A stretch of 64,000 nt of DNA from Adiantum capillus-veneris (lineage: Eukaryota > Streptophyta > Polypodiopsida > Polypodiales > Pteridaceae). The notes beneath the pieces were generated by a model, which did not search any database, was not told the DNA's origin, and saw nothing but the letters and a program-made list of their open reading frames with translations. The stretch lies in NCBI GenBank assembly GCA_014529385.2, contig CM043942.1, positions 108,953,141 through 109,017,140 on the forward strand, in the 5' to 3' direction. The position numbers and the translations under genes were made by a program. Below are positions 23,593-35,910 of this stretch, in pieces; the first letter of the stretch is position 1; every line of letters begins with the position of its first letter.

Positions 23593-24282
23593 CAAATATG
23601 ACATACACTAAGCTAGTAAAACATCAACAAAAGTTTATCTCCGAGGTTATAGTAAGACACTTTCACCACATGTCAGAGATCGATCTTCTTCATTGTATAA
23701 ACCCTGCCGCTCCGGAGCACTATTACCAGTTTACAAAGACTTGACCAAATCTATATTTGAGCAGCTCTAAATCGTATTTGTGCGGGATGGCTTTTCTCTT
23801 GCCTTTTCTTTATCCTTTTCCTTCTTGGTGCCCTCAAGCACCAGAAAAGCCAAAACCAAGTCCCAATTGAGGATTTGAGTTTCATACATTGCGTCCTAAA
23901 TTCATGAGGTTATCATCTCTAAAGTACCTCTCATTGCATGCCCAAATTCATGAGGTCATCCACTTCCTCTATGCTAGAGTCCCTCTTAGTGCACCCATTG
24001 AACGTCGAACAAACCATGCCACATTCATTAAAAACAATGGCATAATCCAACATGTGTTGCTCCATGTACTCCATAAACTCGATGAATGCATCAACATAGA
24101 ATTTTTGTGTGGCTTGCTAGAGCCATCAAAGATGGGCACTAGCTCATCCACCCGATCTAAAAGGCCCACCTTTGCATGAGGAGAGTATCATGCCATGTCG
24201 CCACGGATGTGTGCAAGAAGAGCTAGGGAAGAGGGTCGCTAGAGCTTTGCAAGATTAATAAACAAACTTTAAATTTTTCAAA
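23593..24282. other. No recognisable gene
   Basis: Short overlapping frames on both strands without domain similarity. The words cattcatgaggt(t/c)atc occur twice (near 23900 and 23947), a small local duplication. Confidence 0.45.
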
Positions 24283-24375
24283 TTGACTTATATACCCAAA
24301 GCTACAATTTTTTTTAAATTCTAGCTTTGGATATACAAGTCAATATGTCAAATTGATGTACATACCCAAAGCTAC
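24283..24375. repeat. Imperfect inverted repeat (hairpin) plus third arm copy
   Basis: Arms at 24283-24304 and 24322-24343 pair at 20 of 22 positions around a 17-base T/A-rich loop; the left arm is ttgacttatatacccaaagc. A diverged third copy of the left arm (acatacccaaagctacaat) follows at about 24361. It could be the remains of a short inverted-repeat transposon or a palindrome-forming locus; no target duplication is visible. Confidence 0.65.
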
Positions 24376-25669
24376 AATTTTTTTTAAGAAAAAAAAAAAA
24401 CTTCACTAAAAACCAAGAATTAAAACAAATTCTTGCAAATAAACTCTACATAATAACACTTCTATCAACGATGGCAATTGCCATAGTTGGAAACTTGTAC
24501 AATAATGCAATGCTAGAATTTAATATGCTTTAAATGACCACTCTCAAAACTTAATCAAAATCATTAAAAAATCACAAAAAAACTTGAAATCAACTAAAAA
24601 CTTCACTCAAAACCTAATTAAAAACATAAACACCCCCAAGAACTTAAAAATAGAAACAAATTTACACAAGGACGTGATACAAAACACCATCTTGATAAAA
24701 ATTAACTTCAATTGGCAGATTGTATAGTGATGCATCAGGAGACGTGATGGTTTTTAAAAAATACTTTCCCTTTCTGAATTGAACAACCTTGTCATTGACA
24801 ACAAAAAGGTATTGTTTGAGCAATTTGAATCTCATGTTGTGATACACACAAAGGTGTCAGTAATCATTGATAAAGATGTTGTGAACCGTGTTATCACAGA
24901 GGCATATTTGAAGATATTGTCAAATTTTACGATGCAAAAGTGATGTTCTGAGCCAACCAGCCTTGGCAATGAATTAGTATATTTTACAATGGGGGCTAGG
25001 TGTATTTACATACTCACCTTGACAAATTGCCCTTCCCAAGATTTGACAAATAAGTAAAATAAATACCTAAATCCGAAATAAACATTGGGATCACATTGGG
25101 CTATTCACTGGAGATGCTATAAATGTTAACACCCTCTCTATAGCTCATACGTTGACATAAATAGTGAAACCAAGTAGATGAAGAAGCTACCATGGACACT
25201 CCACCAACAATTGTCATGTTGGATACACTTCAATGGATTTGCTACTATCAACATGCCACTTGAGAATAATGCCATCTTGAGCACTAGTTGCCTCATAAAA
25301 AATTAAACTATAGACCACAGTACCTCCAAGAATCCCCATTCATAAACTATGAACACATCACATCCAAAATTTCCTAGATAAATGAACTTTGAAACACATC
25401 CTATCTGTAATCTAGCCAACAACAATGGATTGGCATGCACATCCATAGTGTGTTAGATACGTCACATTGGTTTCTTGCCAGATGCATGTGCATTGAACTC
25501 CAACCCATGGGTTCAAACACCAATAACTTGAACTCCAACACATGGGTCCAAATTATTTGTAGGGAGCACTGTTTGTACCTCTTTGCCTCTCACGTGCCTC
25601 TCCTTGGCTGTAGCTAATGGTAGCAACGACATCCATTTGACTAGAAGCTGGAGTCCTTGCCAGTGTATT
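24376..25669. other. No recognisable gene
   Basis: AT-rich. A 61-residue minus-strand frame at 24662-24847 has no family that I recognise. The minus-strand zinc-knuckle relic to the right suggests that decayed copia protease or integrase might lie here, but no motif could be read. Confidence 0.4.
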
Positions 25670-25815
25670 CACACCAACAAACTCCTTATTGTCCTTCTCT
25701 GATTTATTATCATTGTTTCCTCATCATGCTTGTCTTTTCCTTTGTCATTTTTGTCTTTGCCTTTGGATCTGCAATTTTTAGACAAATGAACAGCGTCCCA
25801 CAATTGTAACAATGG
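25670..25815 (-). pseudogene. copia gag zinc-knuckle fragment
   Basis: The complement encodes CYNCG, then after a one-base shift VHLSKNCRSKGKDKNDKGKD, a CX2CX4HX4C nucleic-acid binding knuckle followed by a lysine-rich tail. This is the C-terminal end of a copia-type gag, which binds element RNA. The frameshift inside the knuckle and the absence of the capsid part make it a small relic. Confidence 0.6.
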
Positions 25816-26128
25816 CTAGTGGACTTAGATGGAGTGGAGAGAGGAGAGGAGTAAAGGGAAATTTTTTGGAGGGACCCCCTTTTAGGACAGAGGGGGGAAG
25901 AAACTCGTAGACTCTAGAGATAGAAGCAACTAGTTTTTATCCCAACTAAAAAAGGCTCATATTTTTTAATTTTAAAAGATTTTCTTGTTATATTTTTAAA
26001 GACTCGTTCCCCACGCCTTTAGGCCTATAAGTTTGGCAGCTTACTTTTAGGTCTTGCCACACCCAACATTCTAGCCCGCATGCTAGCCACCCATTTGCTC
26101 ATTCTTTATTCCCATTTTAATACCATGC
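25816..26128. other. No recognisable gene
   Basis: Non-coding, with a purine-rich patch at 25830-25900. Nothing supported. Confidence 0.45.
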
Positions 26129-26540
26129 CAAATAAAGAGGCCTCCTAAACCACATTTTCTTCATGGGGGGAGGTTGGTCAAGTGGAGTGCAGTATCTTCC
26201 TCTATTGACCAGGGGTCTTACACTACATGCATTTTTACAAACCTAATCCTAACAATCAACATCAAATAGTTCTACATCTTGTGCAACATTGCCAACACCC
26301 AAATTGCTCAATTTCTCATATTGAGGGTAACATAACATGGCAAATAAAGAGGCCTCCTAAACCCCATTTTCTTCATGGGGGGAGGTTGGTCAAGTGGAGT
26401 GTAGTATCTTCCTCTACTGACCAAGAGTCTTACACTGCGTGCATTTTTACAAACCTAATCCTAACAATCAACATCAAATAATTCTACATCTTGTGCAACA
26501 TTGCCAACACCTAAATTGCTCAATTTCTCATATATGATGA
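26129..26540. repeat. 212-bp tandem duplication
   Basis: Copies 26129-26340 and 26341-26540 share caaataaagaggcctcctaa, ttcatggggggaggttggtc, catttttacaaacctaatcc and ccaaattgctcaatttctca with few differences. The opening motif also occurs near 8332, showing that it belongs to a dispersed repeat family. Confidence 0.93.
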
Positions 26541-26689
26541 TCGCTCATTGTGCAACATAACTTTTGTGGTCATTTTGACTTCCATCTCTTCTTCAAGGGT
26601 GTATTTATTCCAAGATTTTGTTTTGAACTTTAGAACACGATATCACTTTGAGCTGCAATTGAATAAGTCCCACGTTGCTAGCTATCAAT

Positions 26690-26693
<4 letters not shown>

Positions 26694-26762
<69 letters not shown>
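26694..26762. repeat. CT microsatellite, about 69 bp
   Basis: Nearly pure CT run; it produces Ser-Leu or Arg-Glu frames that are not genes. Confidence 0.97.
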
Positions 26763-26765
<3 letters not shown>

Positions 26766-26995
26766 GGTGAGCCCCATTGTTCATGTGAAACTACTCCTTA
26801 GTCATGCCACTTCAATGTCTTTAATATGTCCTTCAACCTCACAAACTCAATGGTTACTATGTAAGTATACCTATAATGCCCACCTCTCAGTTTTTTCCAC
26901 CATCATGTATGCTGCATGGTTTGTAAGGCCACCATATGAGAAGAAACCAATAGTGCACATATATTTTGGTGGATTCCAACTTGCATGTTGGTGAG

Positions 26996-27165
26996 GTCCT
27001 TGTTTGTGATCGCGGATGGTATGAAGTCAATTTGGGAGGCCCACCTTGGGGTCCAAGGGTGTGGTGAGCAACCCACTATTGGTCCCCGATGCAGGGGTTT
27101 GAGGAAAACACCCTTGAGGCCAATTTTAAAGGAATATTCCCTATGATATTAGGCCATATGTGCAT
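26996..27165 (+). repeat. Dispersed repeat segment, copy 1
   Basis: The segment with accttggggtc, gcaggggtttg and ttttaaaggaatattcc recurs, diverged, at 37523-37645 (ccttggggtctga, gcaggggtttggg, ttttgaagaaatattgc). The two copies bracket the copia relic at 27.2-37.5 kb. The style (a short stretch rich in GGGG and CCCC next to LTR-type ends) suggests an LTR or element edge, but the family is unknown to me. Confidence 0.55.
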
Positions 27166-27189
27166 GCCATTGATCACAAACTCTGTTTG

Positions 27190-28094
27190 TTGATGGTACT
27201 TGGATTCTAGATAGTGGAGCATCCTGACACATGACTAGTAAGAAAGATTAGTTCTTGAAAGCCTCTACAGAAATCCATTAGTGTTGTTGTTGGGAATAAT
27301 GCAAAATTTCTAGCAGAAGGTTCTGAAACAATTTCTTTTTTAGTAGCTACAAGTGAAACTAAGCAACTCTCTAATGTGTTGTACGTGCCACAAATCAAGA
27401 AGAATTTGGTCTCAATTGCTACAATCATTAATCGTGGTCTCAAAGTTTGTTTCAAGCAAATTGGAGCAAAAATATTGGATTCTCAAGGCAATACATTGGA
27501 AAAGGGAGTAAGGTGCAACAATATTTAAGAGCTTTTTGCAATTACGATAACTACAAAAAAAAGGTACAACTCGTTCATGGCATGAGAAATTCGGTCACCT
27601 AAGTATTGTTGTGCTAAAGGTACAACTCATTTATGGCATGAGAAAATTGATTACCTAAGTATTGTTGTGTTAGAAGAGATGCAGAGATCTAGGGTGGTTG
27701 CACACATGCCTCAAATCTAAGAAATGAAAGTGAGGTCTGTATGATGGGCAATCAACAAAGGAAGGCATTTCCATGAGAGACTAATGATCAAGCTTAGTCT
27801 CCTCTGTAATAACAAAGGAAGGCATTTCCATGCGAGACTAATAATCAAGCCTAGTCTCCTCTAGAGTTGGTACATGCAGATCTCTGCGGTAAAATGTCTA
27901 CAGCTGCTTTGGGTGGACCTTTCTATTTTTTGTGTTAGTCGATGACTTTAGTAGAAAGATGTAGGTGTTTTTCATTCATGATAAGTCTGAAGCTTTTGGA
28001 AAATTAAAAGTGTGGCACAAGCTTGTAGAAAATGAGACAAGAAAGAAGGGCAAGAAACTTTACACAGATAGAGGATGAGAACTCATTTCAATAA
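27190..28094 (+). pseudogene. copia protease to integrase N-terminus, relic
   Basis: The protease site is decayed (DS-A at about 27210), followed by VLYVPQIKKNLVSIATIINR (27380-27440) and a pre-integrase block with WHEKIDYLSI (about 27630). The integrase begins near 27850 (LVHADLCGKM in broken frames, ending TDRG-ELIS at about 28090). Stops occur throughout. The coding sequence is interrupted at about 28094 by a gypsy element and resumes at 36061. A short segment (aacaaaggaaggcatttcca) is duplicated at about 27750 and 27810. Gag is absent on the left, where the dispersed repeat at 26996-27165 lies. Confidence 0.8.
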
Positions 28095-28441
28095 TATATA
28101 ATTCACCTAAATGAATTTCTCATGTTAAACTGATCATTTAATATGGGAAAGTACCAGGGGAGAAAAAGCTAGAATATTGGTTAAGCTGGCAGATCGGCCA
28201 CAGTAGGGATCCAAAGGAGGAAAAATAGGGATCCAAAGGGGAGGCCATCTGCAAAAGTGCAATGTGCAACAATGGGCTTTAAAGACCCTAAGGTTCAGCC
28301 CATTAAGACTTCCAAAATGCTAAGTTCCAAAATTCAAAGGTGGTGTCCAACGGTCAAAGCTTAGGAAAATTGGATGCTTTGTGTGTGTACAATGATTCCT
28401 ACATAGGAGGGGGCGAGCCTTGCAAGTAGGGGATGAGAGAG

Positions 28442-28481
<40 letters not shown>

Positions 28482-29691
28482 GCTTCCTTTACACAAAGGG
28501 AATGAGGGACACATGTCAGCTCCCTAGCCCAGATGCCCACAAGGTGCACTCAAATCCTATTGGATGGCCATGGAGGTGGACCAATGAGAATAAGGTTAGA
28601 CTAAATCTAGTTTAATTCATTTAAAAACACTTATAAAAGAACCAATAAGAATTAAGCTCTCTAGAAGACTATTGGACAGTCTCCCAAGGGGTCCAATGAG
28701 CATTCAGTAGCCCAATGGCTTGCCTGATTCCTATTGGCCAAGAGACAAAGGGGTCCAATGAGAGTTTAGTTGCATTAATTAATTAGCTAAAGCTCTCACA
28801 AAAGGGGAAAGGGGGACACATGTCAGAAAACTATCACTTATGCTCCTTAAATCCTATTGGCTAATCTTGGAGGGGTCCAATGGGAAGCCACGAAGAGGAA
28901 ATAGCATGAGGGGTCAACCAAGAGAGAAGGGGCTGAATTTTTCATCATTATCACACACACACTCACACAATCTCATGTGTGGAGCAAGAAGACTCTCTCT
29001 CTCCTTCTCAAGCTTTAATGGAAATCTTATCACCTACTCCAAGCTTGTGAGAAGGGAGGCCTACACCAATAACTCTTGGCTTTGTGATGCAAATCCAACC
29101 AAGAGCCAAGCTTCAATGCATACTCATCTCCTATACCATGCTAATTACTAAGCTATGCTATGCTAATATGAGTGATTATGTGAGGAAATGTACATCTTTC
29201 TCGTAAGACTATTCCTTCTTTCTCTCAATCTACTCTCATACCCCGCTAGCTCTCACCATCTTCGAAGGTGTGTGAGGTCTTGGATCTGAGACTGTGAGGG
29301 AATTGATGTTGTGTTTTATAAGTGTTTTGCTTAGTGCTTGAAGCTTCCATCTTCATTGCACTAGCTAGTATTGAAGGAACACAAAGAATTATATTATAAA
29401 ATGTCTCTCTTGATGGGAGAAACCTATAATACAAAGCCTTTTGGAGGGGAGATCGACTCCATGTAAATCCGGTCCTAAACTGTTGTCAATAGCTTTATTT
29501 CTCTCTCTTTTGAAGTATTTTTCATGCTATCTAAATAGGTGTTATGCTTTTTGTTGCTCTCTCTCTCTCTCTCTCTCTCTCTCCACCCAAGCACTCTTGT
29601 TATGCTCATTAGGAATCTATTACAATGAAATGCTCACTATGTTCATGCTATTTTCCGCTACACACAAGTTAGTAGACCATTAAATGTTACA
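28095..29691 (+). repeat. 5' LTR of gypsy element
   Basis: Aligns along its length with 34427-36060. The right end ...atgttaca at 29691 is certain because the primer site follows; the left end is uncertain by some bases because there is no canonical TG at the point where flank similarity ends. It contains an AC tract (28444-28481) and a CT tract (about 29557-29582), and matches with the other LTR continue on both sides of each. Confidence 0.88.
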
Positions 29692-29692
29692 T

Positions 29693-29705
29693 TGGTATCA
29701 GAGCA
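29693..29705 (+). promoter_or_regulatory. Primer binding site (initiator-Met tRNA)
   Basis: TGGTATCAGAGCA starts 1 base after the LTR end. Confidence 0.95.
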
Positions 29706-30084
29706 CAAGATTTCTTTTTTCTTGCTCAAGAAGGGAGGTCCTCAAGCTAGCTATAAATGGTTGGTACTATTAATTGCAATTGAGTAAGTAGAAGCCTGCC
29801 TTCGTGCAGATAACAGGGCATCATCGTCAAGAGCTATGGTCTTAATAGTAGAGTCCTACGGGGCTTGCCTACGGCTTAACCACTATTGAGCTATTAGAAG
29901 CTTGACAAGAGCCGGTGCTGTTTTGGTGTTGAAAGACCCTCTCTTCTATTCCTTGCAATTAATGGTATTCGCGCCACGGGTACAATAGCTTGAGTGCTTT
30001 TCTAAAGGGGTAAAGAGGAGTAGCAACTAGGGCTTGAAGTGCCAAATTATACCTTTAAAAAATTTACACCTAAAAGTTGTTAGA

Positions 30085-30744
30085 ATGGCTGACAATACTA
30101 AAGAGAGTGAAATTAATGTTGATAGCTTTGATTTTGCAAACGAGCAGGCTACTAATGATGCCCCTATGCTTGTTAACTACCTTGTTTCTAGGCTTTAACA
30201 AGCCATGGGCAATCCATCTCTCCAAAGTGAAGTGCAACAGTAGCTTTGTGCTCATGGGATTCTCCAAGCTTCCCACCATGATGAGAGAATACCTAGGAAG
30301 CCTCCTTGTGAGATTTCCAAAAGAGGCCTCTCTTCGATTCGGGAAGAAGAAGAGGATCCATACGAAGGGCTCAAAAATTTGCTTCTTGATGACGCATCTC
30401 CTTCTCAAAGGAGAACTCAGGAGCCCCCACCAAAGGAACAAGAAAGAAGTGAGTCTCCTGCCACCTCGGTGGAGATGGCTCCACGAAGACGGTGGGCTAA
30501 ACGATCTCCATCACCTCCTACATGGAGAAGACCATCGCACACTTCTCCACACCATAATTCAAAGATGGATGACAAAAAGAAAGAGAAGAAAAAGGCAAGA
30601 AAGAGGTCACCCTCTTCTCCATCTTCTTCATCCTCTTCCTCTTATGAAGAAAGTGATGGTGCCGACAAGGAAGACAAAGGCAAGAAAAAGGCGAGAAAGA
30701 GGTCACCCTCTTCTCCATCTTCCTCAAATTCTTCACAGTTTTGA
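30085..30744 (+). pseudogene. gypsy gag relic
   Basis: Opens at an ATG after about 380 bases of leader (MADNTKESEINVDSFDFANE), with an in-frame TAA at about 30196 and TAG at about 30241. The frame then runs to 30744 as an Arg/Ser/Lys-rich tail in which a block is repeated (KKARKRSPSSPSSS occurs twice, near 30590 and 30685). No capsid core and no zinc knuckle are visible, so most of gag is deleted or unrecognisable. The basic tail could have bound RNA. The repeated block is a small tandem duplication of about 96 bases. Confidence 0.65.
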
Positions 30745-30769
30745 AGAAAGCGATGGTGCAACTTTTGAA

Positions 30770-32019
30770 TCCTCTCCAAAATCCATCTTTGACCCTGGAT
30801 CCACTCACAGTTTCATATCCAAAGAGTTGGCCACCAAGCTAGGCATCCAAGCCTATGAGATGGGAGATGTCCTACCCACAGATGGTGCTTTCAAGGGGCA
30901 AGAAGATTCAATCACTCTTTAATCGGGAAATTGAGGCTCCATGTCCAAAGCTATGTGGACAAAGAGGACTTCTTTATCTCTCCTCTCAAGCATGAGGATG
31001 TAATCCTAGGGGCACCATGGTTTGATCGCATGGCTGCCAATGTTAAATTCTCTGAAAGGAGAATCTACTTTAGGTCCACGGAAAAAGATATGTACATAGA
31101 TGTTAAGGAAATGGGTAACACCATACCCATTGTACATACACAAGCTTTCAATAAGTCAATAAATAGCTCTATTTCCGTGTACATGATTTTTGTTAAAGAT
31201 TCTCAAAATGAACCTAATGCTTTAGCAAAAGGAAATATAAACAACCACAAGGAATTAGAGTTATCCAATTTTCTCAAGGGGTTTCAAGATGTCTTTATTG
31301 CCGACATCCCTTGTGAACTACCTCCTAAACGAGGGAATGATGACCATGCAATTGAACTTCTTCCAGTAAGTTCACCACCTAATAAACCTCCTTATAGAGT
31401 TTCTCAACCTCAACAAGAGGAGATTATGCGGCAAATGCATGAGTTAGTTGAGAAGGGCATGGTTAGGCCTAGCTCATCTCCATTTTGCTCACCTGTGTTA
31501 TTAGTGCAAAAGAAAGACGGTACATATCGTATGTGTGTTGACTATAGAGCACTAAATAGGATCATTATCAAAAATAGGTTTCCCGTTCCACGGGTAGAAG
31601 ACCTATTTGATAAGATACAAGGGTCCACCTACTTCAGTAGGATTGACCTAAAAAGTGGCTACCATCAAATAAGGATAGTTGATCAAGACATTGGAAAGAC
31701 CACATTTCACACTACGTTTGGTCTTTACGAATACATTGTCATGCCCTTTGGCTTGACCAATGCACCAACCACATTCAACCGCTTGATGGACAAGCTATTC
31801 AGGCCTCACCGAACCTTTACTGGAGTGTTCTTTGATGATACTATCATCTACTCTAATTCACTGGATGAACACAAGCAACACCTCCAGGTACTATTTCAAG
31901 TCTTAACAGAGAATAAACTTTATGTTAATCGAAAGAAAAGTGAATTTTTCTTGCAAGAGACTCAGTATTTAGGTCACATTATTCTCAAGATGGCATCCAA
32001 ATGGATCCATCAAAGCTAG
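30770..32019 (+). pseudogene. gypsy protease and reverse transcriptase
   Basis: The aspartic protease active site is DPGSTHSFI (from 30791; normally D-S/T-G-S/A-T), in a frame that ends at 30920. After a shift a 362-residue open frame (30931-32019) carries ILGAPWFDRM, the protease tail, then the polymerase: [77 protein letters not shown] and the catalytic block VFFDDTIIYS (31831-31839 for FDD; usual form FxDD). The frame breaks at about 32000. The domain copies element RNA into DNA in the cytoplasmic particle. It is the longest intact retrotransposon frame on the plus strand, but a complete polyprotein is not encoded. Confidence 0.93.
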
Positions 32020-32690
32020 AGGTAATGAAAGGATGGCCTAAACCAAGGAATCTTTGTGAACTAAGAAGCTTTATAGGTATGTGTGCATACTATAGATGCT
32101 TCCTAAAAAAGTTCTCACAAATTGTAGGACCATTACATGACCTAATAAAGAAAAATGTTAGATATGCATGGTCTGCAAAGGAGAACAATGCTTTCAAAAA
32201 TCTTAAAGAAAAGTTTATCTCTCAACCTGTGCTTACACAGCCGGATCTCTCAAAGCCATTTGAAGTCCAATGTGACGCTTGTGGTGATTGCCTTGGAGCT
32301 GTTTTGCTCCAAGAAGGGTACGCCATAGCCTATGAAAGTCAAGGCTCGACCCTGTTGAGCAAGCTCTAGGCATATATGAAAAGGAACTCCTCACAGTTCT
32401 ACATGCCTTAGACTCATGGAAGCACTATTTATAGGGGACTACTTTCATTCTGCGGACGGATCACCAAAGCCTTAAGTACTTCATGACAAGACCAAGATCT
32501 CCGACAAACAAATGAGGTGGGAAAATTTCCTTTTGCAATTTCATTTTCATATTGCTCGCGTTGCTGGCAAGCATAATCAAGTAGCCGATGCACTCTCAAG
32601 ACGACGGAGAGTGAATGCGGTTTCCATAGCAACTCACAATGATCAATCTTCTTTGATAGATGAGTATGCTATTGATCCTGATTTTAGAGA
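32001..32690 (+). pseudogene. gypsy RT connection and RNase H
   Basis: The frame to 32369 reads SKLEVMKGWPKPRNLCELRS, FIGMCAYYRCFLKKFSQI, then PFEVQCDACGDCLGAVLLQE (the first RNase H block, where DAC replaces the usual DAS). After a shift, IYEKELLTVLHALDSWKHYL is followed by a TAG at about 32431, FILRTDHQSLKYFM, and in another frame RVAGKHNQVADALSRR (32560-32610), the conserved end of RNase H. At least two shifts and one stop. Confidence 0.9.
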
Positions 32691-33645
32691 TGTGATTTCA
32701 ACCCTTGCACTAGGGAAGAGAGAGGAACCATTTACTTTACAAGATGGTTATCTTCTCTATGGCAATAGACTATGCGTTACTAACTCACTACATGAGAAAG
32801 TAATGTATGAATCTCATGCTCCTCCTTATGCCGGGCATAGAGGGATTCAGTCTACCCTTAAAGGGATTGAAACATAGTTCTATTGGCCTACCATGAAAGA
32901 AAACATAGAAGAGTATGTTTCTAAATGTGTGGTATGCCAAAAGACAAAATTTGATAGAGGGAAGCAGCCTGGATTGCTTCAACCATTGCTAATCCCTGAT
33001 TCACCATTGGAGAGCATATCCATGGACTTTATCTTTGGATTGCCTAAGTCTATCCATGGGAATACGGGAATATGGATGATAGTAGACAGGTTCAGTAAAC
33101 AAGCTCATTTTATACCTGTCAAAAAGACTATCAAAGCCCATCAAATGGCAACCCTCTTCATTTCACAAATCTTCAAGTACCATGGCTTGCCAATGTCCAT
33201 AGTGTCGGATAGAGATCCTAGAATGACCAGTAATTTCTGGAAGGGTCTCTTTGAGAATTTAGGGACAAGGCTAAATTTCTCTTCGGCCTATCACCCGTAA
33301 AGGGATGGCCAAAGTGAAATAGATAACCTAAAAATTCTTGATCTACTAAAAGCTTATGTAAGGGAAGTAGATCAAAGGTCCCAATGGGAGAAGTACTTAC
33401 CCTTAGTGGAGTATGCCTACAATAACAATGTACATACTTGCACGGGAAAAGCACCTTTCGAGGTAATTGAGGGAAGATCAAAAAGTCCCCTGCTACTCAA
33501 AGTACATGGGAAGATCTTCGATGCAGATGAGTATAGCCGAGACCTACAAGAATCTTTCCAAAAGATTAAGGATGCTATCTCTATCTCACAGCAAAGGCAA
33601 AAGGCTGCTGCTGATAAGCACAGAAGAGCCCAAGCCTTTAAATAA
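32691..33645 (+). pseudogene. gypsy integrase core
   Basis: The zinc-binding HHCC domain reads H..PPYAGHRGIQSTLKGIE, a TAG, FYWPTMKENIEEYVSKCVVC. The catalytic core follows with MDFIFGLPKS (first Asp at 33025-33027), VSDRDPRM (second Asp at about 33208), then a TAA at 33298 and DGQSEIDN carrying the probable Glu. LPLVEYAYNNNVHTCTGKAP and the KAAADKHRRAQAFK block end at 33645, with a stop where GDWVLLK normally begins. The enzyme would join element DNA to the chromosome. Two stops inactivate it. Confidence 0.9.
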
Positions 33646-34075
33646 GATGATTGGGTCTTACTTAAATTTCCCAAGGCTCAATTAAGACACACGACGGGCA
33701 AGAATCCTATGGGACACCAAAAGTACTATGCTAAGTTAGAAAAAAGGTACTATGGTCCCTTCCAGATTCTTAGGCTTGCTCAGCCATTGGCTCATACACA
33801 ATGCTTTTCATGTGAGCCTACTAAAGCCTTACAAAGGAGAGCCACCTCAACAACCAACTATTGAAGACCCACTGGAGATCAAGGACCAAGAAGAGGTGTT
33901 GCAGCCCGAGTCCATTCTCCGACATGAAGACAAGGTATTAAGAGGCTGTAAGACTATCCGACGATATCTTATTAAGTTTAAGAATTATCCTTTTGAAGAT
34001 GCTAGATGGATGCAAGGCATACAATTGAACGATAACCTAAACCTTGTCAATGCTTACAATGCTTCCCTAAAGTAA
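33646..34075 (+). pseudogene. gypsy integrase C-terminus with chromodomain-like end
   Basis: In shifting frames: DDWVLLKFPKAQLRHTTGKN, KLEKRYYGPFQILRL, then NAFHVSLLKPYKGEPPQQP, PESILRHEDKVLRGCKTI and RRYLIKFKNYPFEDARWM (about 33955-34010). The last block has the spacing of a chromodomain (YLVKWKGYPxxEATWE), which in chromoviruses directs integration to particular chromatin. The third aromatic position and the final Glu are changed. The frame ends with TAA at 34073. Confidence 0.8.
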
Positions 34076-34426
34076 GCAAATGTACAAATGTTTAAAATGA
34101 ATAAAGTTTTTGTCTTATAAGACTCTCTTTTTCTTTATTGTGCACAAAAATGAAGTAGTATGCATGCTTAGAATCAAGTTTGCAGAGACGACGTCTCCCA
34201 AACACCAAGTAGAGCTTGTCACTCTACTATGGAAGATTGATAGGACTAATGTGCAGACATGCTTGCGGCAGCTTAGGCTCTCAAGCGCCAAATGGACTAG
34301 TCATCCATTATGGAACGATGTCGCAAGGTAAGATACGGTTCCTCTACCCACCAGAAAAAGGACTAATGAATAGGCTTTATCTTCTCTACCCCATAGTCGA
34401 GGATGACTATAAGAGAGAAAAAATGC

Positions 34427-34784
34427 CATAATAACTAATTTCTAATTCTCCTAAATGATTTTCTCATGTTAAACTGATAATTTAATATGGGGAAAAACCA
34501 CGGGAGAAAAAGCTAGAATATTGGTTAAGCTGGCAGACCGGCCACAATAGGGATCCAAAGGAGGAAAAATAGGGATCCAAAGGGGGGGCCATCTGCAAAA
34601 GAGAAATGTGCAACAATGGGCTTTAAAGACCCTAAGGTTCAGCCCATTAAGACTTCCAAAATGCTAAGGTTTAAAAATTCAGAGATTGTGTCCAATGGTC
34701 AAAGATTAGGAAAATTGGATGCTTTGTGTGTGTACAATGATTCCTACATAGGAGGGGCGAGCCTTGCAAGTAGGGATGAGAGAG

Positions 34785-34826
<42 letters not shown>

Positions 34827-35910
34827 GCTTCCTTTACACAAAGGGAATGAGGGACACATGTCAGCTCCCTAGCCCAGATGCCCACAAGGTGCACTCAAAT
34901 CCTATTGGGATGGCCATGGAGGTGGACCAATGAGAATCGGGCTAGAGTAAATTTAGTTTAAATTCATTTAAAAACACCTAATAAAAGAACCAGTAAGGAT
35001 TAATCTCTCTAGAAGACTATTGGACAGTCTCCCAAGGGGTCCAATGAGCATTCAGTAGTCCAATGACTTGCCTGATTCCTATTGGCCAAGAGACAAAGGG
35101 GTCCAATGAGAATTTAGTTGCATTAATTAAGTAGCTAAAGCTCTCACAAAAGGGGAAAGGGGGACACATGTCAGAAGACTATCATTTATGCTCCTTAAAT
35201 CCTATTGGCTAAGCCTGGAGGGGTCCAATAAGAAGCCAGGAAGAGGAAATAGCATGAGGGGTCGACCAAGAGAGAGAGGGGGCTGAATTTGTCGTCATTA
35301 TCACACACTACACTCACACAATCTCATGTGTGGAGCAAGAAGACTCTCTCTCTCTCTCCTTCTCAAGCTCTAATGGAAAGCTTATCACCTACTCCAAGCT
35401 TGTGAGAAGGGAGGCCTACACCAGCAACTCTTGGCTTTGTGATGCAAATCCAACCAATAGCCAAGCTTCAATGCATCCTCATCTCCTCTACCATGCTAAT
35501 TACTAAGCTATGCTATGCTAATATGAGTGATTATGTGAGGAAATGTACATCTTTCTCGTAAGACTACTCCTTCTTCCTCTCAATCTACTCTCATACCCCG
35601 CTAGCTCTCACCATCTTCGAAGGTGTGTGATGTCTTGGGTCGGAGACCGTGAGGGGATTGATGTTGTATTTTATAAGTGTTTTGCTTAGTGCTTGAAGCT
35701 TCCATCTTCATTGCACTAGCTAGTATTGAAGGAACACAAACAATTGTATTGTAAAATGTCTCTCTTGATGGGGAAAATCTATAATACAAAGCCTTTTGGA
35801 GGGGGGACCGGCTCCATGTAAATCCGGTCCTCAATTGTTGTCAATAGTTTAATTTCTCCTTCTTTTCGAGTATTGTTCATGCTATCTAACTAGCTGTTAT
35901 GCTTTTTGTT

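Noticed and set aside
24662-24847. 61-residue minus-strand frame as a small gene
   Set aside because: No recognised domain, no supporting context, and a length expected by chance in AT-rich DNA.
30518-30808. Minus-strand frame opposite the gypsy gag tail
   Set aside because: Mirror of the repeated Arg/Ser/Lys-rich coding block.
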